The notes below the pieces were generated by a model, which was not told the origin of the DNA, ran no database searches, and saw only the letters and a list, made by a program, of their open reading frames with translations. Both the position numbers and the translations under genes were made by a program. From an uncultured Sutterella sp. (lineage in GTDB: Bacteria; Pseudomonadota; Gammaproteobacteria; Burkholderiales; Burkholderiaceae_F), in contig CAJKAP010000007.1 in assembly GCA_905197905.1 (NCBI GenBank), forward strand, positions 62,001 through 126,000: a stretch of DNA of 64,000 bases. Direction: 5' to 3'. Positions 8,421-14,721 of the stretch are shown piece after piece; position 1 is the first letter of the stretch; each line of letters starts with the position of its first letter.

Positions 8421-9374
8421 ATGACGACTTTTACGAAGCTCCTCCCGTCCGATGCCCAGCCCGCTCAGCCGATTTTGGCTCGCGCTCATGACTTGGTGTT
8501 GACCTCGGCTCAGCGCGCTGAGTGGCCTGAAGTTTTTGAAACTGCCGAAGGCCCGGTGACTGTCGCCGTTGAAGAACGCCGTCCCTTGAACATTGACGAC
8601 GTCTTCGTTGACGACAAGGGTGAATTCTGGGTGGTTCGTCCTGGTGTTGAACGTGTCTTGCACGTTTCTGGCGATATGCGCACGTTGCAGGAAGCTGCTA
8701 CCGCTTTGATTTCTCGTGGCGTTCCGGTTGCTGAAGCTCCGGAAGGTTTTGCTGTTTTGCCGATGCCCAACATCGCTAAGATGCTCGGCATGATCGGCCT
8801 TGATGTGACCGAAGTGGACGAAGCCTTTGTGCCGGTTCGCTTTGACTTGCAGCAGGGTGGCGGTTGTGGCTGCGGTGGTGGCGGCTGTGGTTGTGGCGGT
8901 CATCATCACGAAGATGAAGGCTGTGGTTGCGGTTGTGGCGACCATCACCACGAAGATGAAGGCTGCGGTTGTAGCTGCGGCGACCATCACCACGAAGATG
9001 AAGGCTGCGGTTGTGGCTGTGGCGACCATCATCACCATGAAGAAGAATCCTGTGGCTGTGGTTGTGGTGACCATCATCACCACCATCACCATGAAGGTTC
9101 TTGCGGCTGCGGTGACCATCATCATGAAGAAGAATCCTGCGGTTGCGGCTGCGGTGACCATCATCATGAAGAAGAATCTTGCGGTTGCGGTTGTGGCGAT
9201 CACCACCATGAAGAAGAATCTTGTGGTTGCGGCGATCATCACCACCATCACGCTGAAGGTTCTTGCGGTTGTGGCGACCATCACCACGAAGAAGAATCCT
9301 GTGGTTGCGGCTGTGGCTGCAGCGACGAAAAGGAAGAAAAGGCTGAAGGTTCTTGCGGCTGCGGCAGCAAGTAA
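8421..9374 (+). CDS. UreE-like protein with long Cys/His-rich metal-binding tail
   Basis: 317 residues in two parts. Residues about 25-142 follow the layout of urease accessory protein UreE: beta-rich N-domain (VTVAVEERRPLNIDDVFVDD, then GEFWVVRPGVERVLHV) and a ferredoxin-like metal-binding domain (LQEAATALISRGVPVAEAP, then IAKMLGMIGLDVTEVDEAFVPV). In true UreE the corresponding segments read LGNRHVPLQ and HDHVL; here they are ISRGVPVAE and PNIAKML, so the canonical nickel-site His is absent. Residues about 146-317 are tandem units of the form (S/G)CGCGCG-D-HHH-EEE, with roughly 34 Cys and 37 His in total, ending SCGCGSK. Such a tail should bind soft/borderline metals (Ni, Zn, Cu, Cd). No urease, hydrogenase or transporter gene lies nearby. 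A role as nickel chaperone/store for hydrogenase or another Ni enzyme, or in metal detoxification, is inference. The codon use (GAA, GAC, GGC, TTG) resembles well-expressed neighbours. Confidence 0.75.
   Translation: MTTFTKLLPSDAQPAQPILARAHDLVLTSAQRAEWPEVFETAEGPVTVAVEERRPLNIDDVFVDDKGEFWVVRPGVERVLHVSGDMRTLQEAATALISRGVPVAEAPEGFAVLPMPNIAKMLGMIGLDVTEVDEAFVPVRFDLQQGGGCGCGGGGCGCGGHHHEDEGCGCGCGDHHHEDEGCGCSCGDHHHEDEGCGCGCGDHHHHEEESCGCGCGDHHHHHHHEGSCGCGDHHHEEESCGCGCGDHHHEEESCGCGCGDHHHEEESCGCGDHHHHHAEGSCGCGDHHHEEESCGCGCGCSDEKEEKAEGSCGCGSK
8856..9371 (+). repeat. In-frame minisatellite encoding CGC-HHH-EEE units
   Basis: About ten imperfect tandem units of 36-51 bp, each encoding a CGCGCG block, a D, a run of 3-7 His and an acidic triplet. 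Units differ in number of CGC dipeptides and of His codons (3,3,3,4,7,3,3,3,5,3), with synonymous changes among cac/cat and tgc/tgt. Imperfect repetition means the array is an old expansion, but long shared segments still allow slippage. Confidence 0.9.
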
Positions 9375-9428
9375 TCTCAGTATGAGAAGGCGTAGCGCGC
9401 TTGAAGCGTTGCGCCACTTTGCTTTTCT

Positions 9429-9467
9429 AAACCTCGTTGACGATAGTGTTGACGAGGTTTTATTTTT
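9429..9467 (+). terminator. Terminator of UreE-like gene
   Basis: Stem AAACCTCGT (9429-9437) / ACGAGGTTT (9452-9460), 14-nt loop, followed by TATTTTTT. Located 55 bp after the stop at 9374. Confidence 0.85.
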
Positions 9468-9540
9468 TAGGGCGCAAAAAAAATCTCCACTTGCATGAAA
9501 ACAAGTAGAGACCCTTTTAGTGCATGTGCTTAATGGTTAT

Positions 9541-9627
9541 TGGTGCGGAAGGCCGGACTCGAACCGGCACGCCTTTTACGGCGTCAGGACCTAAACCTGG
9601 TGCGTCTACCAATTTCGCCACTCCCGC
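9541..9627 (-). tRNA. tRNA-Leu(UAG)
   Basis: Reverse complement begins GCGGGAGTGGCGAAATTGG and ends with encoded ACCA; 7-bp acceptor stem pairs with CTTCCGC, the T-arm contains GGTTCGAGTCC, the class II long variable arm is present, and the anticodon loop TTTAGGT gives UAG. Closely resembles proteobacterial tRNA-Leu(UAG). In many Burkholderiales a tRNA-Leu sits beside tig; here it is reversed and separated from tig by a lipoprotein gene. Confidence 0.96.
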
Positions 9628-9755
9628 GAGGTTTAAGCCATTAAGTTCATGCCAGAAACCAACACTCTTGATTTCTGGAGCGCACATTGTACCTTGTTTT
9701 AAGAACTTTTGCCTAGATTTCTTTTTTAAGGTACCCGCGCCACTCAAAATGGTGA

Positions 9756-10379
9756 TTATTGTGTGGTGTCGCGATCGGCTGTGTCGTTAAAAATCGCCAA
9801 GCGTTCTTTGTTGTAGGCGGCCCACGTCATCTTGCCCGAAAGGAACTTCTGCTGGAGCTTTTGAATGCGAGGTTGCACGTGCTTGGCAGAATAGTTGGCG
9901 TTTTCGGTGTAGCGTTGATTCCCCGTCGAGCGCATGATCTGGTGCGTGGTGGTGTTGAGATTATTCATCTCTTTAAACACACGAGCCGCGACAACGCGTT
10001 GCGCTTCCGTGGGGTAGGAGTTGTCTTCAAGGTAAGCGCGCTTCATCCCAGCGGGTAAGCAGGGTGTCTTATCGAAGTAGGCTTTATTTTGCGGATTGGT
10101 GCAGAGGTTTCTCAAGGAACGGGAAACTTCATCGATACGCTGCTGATAGAGCGTATTTTCCGCAGGGCGCTTCTTGGGCTTACTTTTCACCATCGAGTCG
10201 ATACGTTCTAACTCGTGAGCACGGCGATTGCGTTCAAGATTCGTTAAGTCGGGCGAAGAGGTATTGGCGGACTCAAGATTGGTCACTTCGCTTTCATCAA
10301 CATGCACGGTGTAGCAAGCAGAAAGCAGGAAGGTGGAACTGAGAGCACAAACAAGAAGAGCACGCTTAGCGAATTTCAT
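9756..10379 (-). CDS. Putative lipoprotein of unknown function
   Basis: 207 residues from ATG 10379. The N-terminus MKFAKRALLVCALSSTFLLS-AC is a lipoprotein signal with lipobox LSAC and predicted acylated Cys22. The mature part is hydrophilic and charged, with two further cysteines (LCTNP, TPCLP, about 18 residues apart) that could form a disulfide, and a C-terminal region rich in Asn/Gln/Arg (YSAKHVQPRIQKLQQKFLSG). I recognise no domain. An in-frame TTG four codons upstream (10391) is less likely as start. No strong ribosome binding site. It stands alone, convergent with nothing and divergent from tig. Confidence 0.7.
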   Translation of the reverse strand: MKFAKRALLVCALSSTFLLSACYTVHVDESEVTNLESANTSSPDLTNLERNRRAHELERIDSMVKSKPKKRPAENTLYQQRIDEVSRSLRNLCTNPQNKAYFDKTPCLPAGMKRAYLEDNSYPTEAQRVVAARVFKEMNNLNTTTHQIMRSTGNQRYTENANYSAKHVQPRIQKLQQKFLSGKMTWAAYNKERLAIFNDTADRDTTQ

Positions 10380-10805
10380 GTCAATAACCAAGAAGAAACG
10401 TGTATGAAATTAAAGTCGACAAAATTGTAGCAAAACGCACAAAGGTCGGCGTGCTTGTAGATATTGCGAATTGTGAGAGAGGCGCGTCTAGATGATGGGC
10501 TTTTTTTCCAAAAAAACTCTTCCTTTCAGCAAGAAAGGATACGCTTCGGTATAATAGGCGCTTTAGCTCTGGGCAAAATGGTTGGCGTCGAAGACTTTGG
10601 AGTCTTCTCCCGAAAAGCCTCTCCCAGCTAGATAAGAGTTTAGTGACGGTCCTTTGGAATCGTGCAGATTGTTGCCCCAGAGAGCTGTCCGCAATAAGGT
10701 GTTCTACCGAAATGATTGTGCGGTAGAAGCAATTTCCCATCTCTCTAGGGATGTGTAGTAGCACAGCTCACATGCTCTAGAGATTCTTTTGTAAAGACAC
10801 TTAAA
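10380..10805. other. Intergenic region with tig promoter and long leader
   Basis: 426 bp with no gene seen. A consensus TATAAT (10550-10555, in ttcggTATAATagg) is a likely -10 for tig, with no good -35 at 17 bp; if used, the tig mRNA would have a leader of about 245 nt. That leader contains local complementarity (GAAGACTTTGGAGTCTTC around 10589-10606) but no RNA family I recognise; it is not a tRNA, tmRNA or 4.5S RNA. The lipoprotein promoter must lie on the other strand near 10390-10450. Confidence 0.4.
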
Positions 10806-12131
10806 ATGACTGAACAAGAAACCGTGAAGACCGAAGAAACCCCGGTCAATCCGTTGGAACGTAGCCTCGAATTGGTGATCTCCAATGACGAATTGAATGC
10901 TCGCTTGGAAAAGTACCTCAAGGAATTTGCCAAGTCCGCTAAAATGCCGGGCTTCCGCAAGGGCCACGTGCCGGCTGATCGCGTTCGTGCCATGTATGGC
11001 AACGAAGCGTTCGACCGTGCTGTGAACGAATTGATCGGCCTCGCTTGGCAGAAGGCTTCTGCTGAAAGCGGCTTGCGTATCGCTAGCGTTCCGCGTATCG
11101 ATGCCAAGCAGGTGGCTGACGATGCTGCTAACTTGCACTTTGATGCTGTTTTCGAAGTTTTCCCCGATGTGGAAATTCCTTCCTTCGCTGAAGTTGAATT
11201 GAAGCGCTACACCTGCCCGGTGACGGATGCAGAAGTGGACAAGACCATCGATGTAATGCGTCGTCAGCGTGCTACGTACTCCGTCGTGGATCGTGCCGCT
11301 CAGAACGATGACTCCGTCAAGGTTAACTTCAAGGGCACCAAGGATGGCGAAGCTTTCCCGGGTGGTACCGCTGAAGGCTACTCCTTCGTTTTGGGTCAGG
11401 GCCGCATGCTCCCCGAATTCGAAGCTGCCGTGGTTGGTTTGAAGGCTGGCGAAAGCAAGACCTTCCCGTTGACCTTCCCGGAAACCTATGGCGTGAAGGA
11501 TCTCGAAGGCCAGACCGTTCAGTTTGACATCGACGTTCTCGAAGTTTCCGAACCGGTTTACCCTGAAGTGGACGACGACTTTGCCAAGTCCCTCGGTGTG
11601 GAAGATGGCGTTGAAGCCATGCGCAAGGAAATCCGCGCTAACCTCGAACGCGAAGTGAAGGCTCGCCTTGAAATGCGTACCCGCGGTGAAGTCTTTGAAG
11701 CCGCTAGCAAGCACGTCACCTTCGCTGTGCCGAAGGCTTTGGTGAACGAAGAAGCCGAACGCCTCTCCGAACAGATGATGCGCGACTTGGCTGCTCGTGG
11801 TATCGACACGAAGAAGATGCCGAAGATGCCTGCCAACACGTTTGCTGCTCAGGCTGAAAACCGCGTCCGTATGGGCTTGTTTGTTGATGCTTTGATTCAG
11901 GCTGAAAAGGTTGAAGGCACGGACGAACAGGTTAAGGCTTTGGCTGAAGACATGGCCGCTAGCTACGAAACGCCTGAAGAAGTCGTTGGCTACATCATGA
12001 AGGATCAGAACCGCGTTGCTAGCTTGAAGAACCAGGCTACCGAACGTAACGTGACGGAATGGGTCCTTGACCACGCCAAGACGACCGAAGAAAAGGTTGA
12101 TTTCGACGAATTGATGGCTACTCAGTTCTAA
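10806..12131 (+). CDS. tig: Trigger factor
   Basis: 441-residue ribosome-associated chaperone and peptidyl-prolyl isomerase. Ribosome-binding signature GFRKGHVP (PGFRKGHVPADRVRAMYG) lies near residue 50; a central FKBP-type domain follows (residues about 155-240, VNFKGTKDGEAFPGGTAEGYSFVLGQ is split by its loop), then the helical chaperone arms. Length is standard. Codon use is strongly biased (AAG, GAA, TTG/CTC), as expected for a highly expressed gene. First gene of the tig-clpP-clpX-lon block. Confidence 0.97.
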   Translation: MTEQETVKTEETPVNPLERSLELVISNDELNARLEKYLKEFAKSAKMPGFRKGHVPADRVRAMYGNEAFDRAVNELIGLAWQKASAESGLRIASVPRIDAKQVADDAANLHFDAVFEVFPDVEIPSFAEVELKRYTCPVTDAEVDKTIDVMRRQRATYSVVDRAAQNDDSVKVNFKGTKDGEAFPGGTAEGYSFVLGQGRMLPEFEAAVVGLKAGESKTFPLTFPETYGVKDLEGQTVQFDIDVLEVSEPVYPEVDDDFAKSLGVEDGVEAMRKEIRANLEREVKARLEMRTRGEVFEAASKHVTFAVPKALVNEEAERLSEQMMRDLAARGIDTKKMPKMPANTFAAQAENRVRMGLFVDALIQAEKVEGTDEQVKALAEDMAASYETPEEVVGYIMKDQNRVASLKNQATERNVTEWVLDHAKTTEEKVDFDELMATQF

Positions 12132-12157
12132 TCTGAAAGCTGGATATTTTGGTTCCT

Positions 12158-12186
12158 GAGAGGTCGGTAATTTGCTCTGACCTCTC
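12158..12186 (+). terminator. Hairpin after tig
   Basis: GAGAGGTC (12158-12165) / GACCTCTC (12179-12186), 13-nt loop, 26 bp after the tig stop; only a weak T-run follows, so termination may be partial and clpP may receive read-through. Confidence 0.5.
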
Positions 12187-12402
12187 TTGCACCCGAGCAC
12201 TGCGGCAAACATGTACTTAAGTCCACGGCGAGTGGCACTGAGTCCTTATTGCGCAGTGCTTTTTCTTTCTTTGGAAAGAAACGGCGCACTAACGCGCTAT
12301 ACTTGAAAAATCTTGTCGGATTTTTGTGCTGGAAAACTTCTGGTGTGACCGAGCTTTCTGGCAACGCTGAAAAACTAACCCAATAAAGAGAGTTGTAGAG
12401 TT

Positions 12403-13005
12403 ATGAATCTCATTCCTTACGTTATTGAAGATACCGGCCGTGGCGAACGTAGCTACGACCTTTATTCTCGTCTTTTGCGCGATCGCATCGTCTTTCTCAC
12501 TGGGGAAGTGAACGATCAGTCGGCAAGTTCCGTTATTGGGCAGTTACTTTTCTTAGAGAGCGAAAATCCCGATAAGGACATCTATCTCTATATCAACAGC
12601 CCGGGCGGCAGCGTCACGGCTGGCATGGGGATTTACGACACGATGCGCTTTATTCGTCCGAAGGTGAACACGATTTGCGTGGGCTTGGCGGCGAGTATGG
12701 GTGCGCTTCTTTTGAGCTCTGGGGAAAAGGGTAAGCGCTTTGCTCTTCCTCACTCCCGAGTGATGATTCACCAGCCTTTGGGTGGCATGCAGGGTCAGGC
12801 GACGGAATTGGAAATTGTCGCTCGTGAAATTTTGCGCACCAAGGCTGAATTGAACAAGATTTTGGCCGATAACACCGGCAAGCCCATTGAAGAAGTGGCT
12901 CGCGACACGGAACGCGACTACTGGCTCACGGCCGAAGAAGCCTTGAAGTACGGCTTAATCGACCGCATCTTCACCTCTCGTGAAGAAATGGCTAAGGCTG
13001 AGTAA
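12403..13005 (+). CDS. clpP: ATP-dependent Clp protease proteolytic subunit
   Basis: 200 residues; serine protease that forms the tetradecameric barrel used with ClpX. Catalytic triad visible: Ser98 in GLAASMG, His123 in MIHQPLGG, Asp172 in ERDYWL. N-terminus MNLIPYVIEDTGRGERSYD is the mature-like form with hardly any propeptide. Ribosome binding site AGAGTTGTAGAG-like before ATG 12403. The 271 bp between tig and clpP holds the tig hairpin and presumably a clpP promoter; clpX starts 43 bp downstream. Confidence 0.97.
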   Translation: MNLIPYVIEDTGRGERSYDLYSRLLRDRIVFLTGEVNDQSASSVIGQLLFLESENPDKDIYLYINSPGGSVTAGMGIYDTMRFIRPKVNTICVGLAASMGALLLSSGEKGKRFALPHSRVMIHQPLGGMQGQATELEIVAREILRTKAELNKILADNTGKPIEEVARDTERDYWLTAEEALKYGLIDRIFTSREEMAKAE

Positions 13006-13048
13006 TCAGCGCAGAATCAATACCGAATTTTGACAGTGGAAGACATTC

Positions 13049-14299
13049 ATGCGTTTTTGTGCATTTTGTGGAACACCCGAAGATAAGTGTAAAGAGCTCT
13101 TTAGTGGGCTACACGGGGAAATTCTCTGTGGGGATTGCGTGCGTGCGATGGAGCAAGATTTGCGCAATCCTGGGAGCGTCCCTGCGGCTGATGCTGCGAC
13201 TGGCGAAAAGCCCGCTGAAAAGCCCTTGCCTAAGCCCAAGGAAATCTATGAGTTGCTCGACAACTATGTGATTGGTCAGGAAAAGGCAAAGCGTACGCTC
13301 TCTGTGGCTGTTTATAACCACTACAAGCGTTTGCGTAACCATGACGATGCGCAGCGAAAGGTCGAATTGCAAAAGTCCAATATCCTTCTCTTGGGTCCAA
13401 CGGGTTCTGGGAAGACGTTGCTGGCGCAGACCTTGGCCCGCGCACTCGATGTGCCTTTTGCCATTGCTGATGCCACGACCTTGACGGAAGCAGGCTATGT
13501 GGGCGAAGACGTGGAAAACATTGTCGCGAAGCTCGTGCAAGCCGCTGACGGCGATGTGGAACGTGCTCAGCGCGGCATTATCTACTTGGACGAAATCGAT
13601 AAGATTGCTCGCAAGAGTGAAAACCCCTCGATTACCCGTGACGTTTCGGGCGAAGGCGTACAGCAGGCCCTTTTGAAGTTGGTCGAAGGCACGATTGCCT
13701 CGATGCCAGTACAGGGCGGTCGCAAGAACCCCGGCAAGTCGATGATCGACGTGGATACCTCCCAGATTCTTTTTATCTGCGGTGGGGCATTCGATGGGAT
13801 GGAACGCATTGTGAGCCGTCGCACTGAAAAGGCCGAAATGGGCTTTGGCGGTAAGGTCTTTAGTAAGGACCCGGAAAAGAAGAATTTGACTGAGGTCTAC
13901 TCTCAGATTGAACCGGGCGACTTGGTGAAATTTGGCTTGATTCCTGAATTGGTGGGCCGCTTACCGGTGATCACCGTTTTGGAAGAACTTGACGAAAAAG
14001 CCTTGATCAATATTTTGACGGAACCCAAGAACGCCATCGTCAAGCAGTTCCAAGCGCTCCTCGATATGGAAGGGGTGGATTTGGAATTTACCCCGGAAGC
14101 GCTCAAAGCCATCGCTCACAAGGCGATTACGCGCAAGACTGGGGCGCGTGGGTTGCGTGCCATTGTGGAAGGCGTTCTTTTGGATGCGATGTTCGATATT
14201 CCAACGGACGGTAATGTGGTGCGCGCCATTGTGAACCAAGATACGATTGAGAAGGGGGCTCCCGTGGAGTTGATCCGCGGCGAGAAAACCGCTTCCTAA
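13049..14299 (+). CDS. clpX: ATP-dependent Clp protease ATP-binding subunit ClpX
   Basis: 416-residue AAA+ unfoldase that feeds substrates to ClpP. The N-terminal zinc-binding domain has Cys4, Cys7, Cys27 and Cys30; Walker A GPTGSGKT at residues 116-123; pore loop GYVGEDVEN; Walker B IIYLDEIDK; C-terminal small domain with TGARGLRAI (sensor 2). The Zn finger begins at residue 4, so the short leader seen before it in E. coli ClpX is absent. Paired with clpP as usual. Confidence 0.97.
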   Translation: MRFCAFCGTPEDKCKELFSGLHGEILCGDCVRAMEQDLRNPGSVPAADAATGEKPAEKPLPKPKEIYELLDNYVIGQEKAKRTLSVAVYNHYKRLRNHDDAQRKVELQKSNILLLGPTGSGKTLLAQTLARALDVPFAIADATTLTEAGYVGEDVENIVAKLVQAADGDVERAQRGIIYLDEIDKIARKSENPSITRDVSGEGVQQALLKLVEGTIASMPVQGGRKNPGKSMIDVDTSQILFICGGAFDGMERIVSRRTEKAEMGFGGKVFSKDPEKKNLTEVYSQIEPGDLVKFGLIPELVGRLPVITVLEELDEKALINILTEPKNAIVKQFQALLDMEGVDLEFTPEALKAIAHKAITRKTGARGLRAIVEGVLLDAMFDIPTDGNVVRAIVNQDTIEKGAPVELIRGEKTAS

Positions 14300-14629
14300 T
14301 GCCTTTTGAGGCAATACCTCAACACTCTTCACCAAATCACCTACATATGATGGAGGAGAGTGCGAGAGATTATGGTTCACTACTGTAGAATGGAATAAAC
14401 AGTGAAGGATATCCTCACGGATTTTTCGGATCCGTGAGGATTTATCCACTCTGGGCAGAGGAATCTCTTTTTGATACTGAATGTAAAAGAAAAGGGTCCT
14501 TATCGTCGCTTTGCAGACTCGCTCGGCATCTCAAAAGAGGCGTAACGAGTAGCGAAGTAGGGCAACCCAATCGGATTTCTGGACGTAACGAACCCACCAG
14601 ATGAGGTTATCTCTCGCCTCCTCTCTGCT
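14300..14629. other. clpX-lon intergenic region with hairpins
   Basis: No gene seen. Contains TTGAGG/CCTCAA (about 14307-14322) directly after clpX and a strong terminator-like hairpin ATCCTCACGGAT (14411-14422) / ATCCGTGAGGAT (14430-14441) followed by only a short T-rich stretch (ttatcc). The remaining sequence up to the lon promoter shows no recognisable signal. Confidence 0.5.
14411..14445 (+). terminator. Terminator-like hairpin after clpX
   Basis: Perfect 12-bp stem with 7-nt loop, 112 bp after the clpX stop; weak T-tract. Confidence 0.6.
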
Positions 14630-14659
14630 CTTGAAAACTGGTCCAGTCGTCCCCATAGA
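14630..14659 (+). promoter_or_regulatory. Heat-shock sigma32 promoter of lon
   Basis: CTTGAAA (14630-14636), 14-bp spacer, CCCCATAGA (14651-14659). This matches the proteobacterial RpoH consensus CTTGAAA-N(13-15)-CCCCATnT closely. It ends 62 bp before the lon start, giving a leader of roughly 50 nt. lon is a classical RpoH regulon member. Confidence 0.88.
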
Positions 14660-14721
14660 GTTTATATGTGAGAGAAAAAAGCAATCCCTTTTTTCAAGCT
14701 TGAATTTTTTGGTTGAAACGA

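Noticed and set aside
8331..9287. Long reverse-strand open frame (Thr/Ala/Met-rich) opposite the UreE-like gene, and further repetitive frames around 8776-9498
   Set aside because: Shadows of the Cys/His repeat: the low-complexity DNA keeps other frames open. The forward frame has a ribosome binding site, a terminator and a recognisable N-domain.
10556..10640. A stable RNA gene (tRNA, 4.5S or similar) upstream of tig
   Set aside because: Local stems exist but no cloverleaf, CCA, GGAAG-type SRP loop or other family hallmark.
10704..12212. 502-codon reverse-strand open frame opposite tig
   Set aside because: Antisense of a strongly codon-biased trigger factor gene; no family resemblance.
12302..12330. 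CTTGAAA upstream of clpP as a sigma32 promoter
   Set aside because: No CCCCAT-like -10 follows at 13-15 bp.
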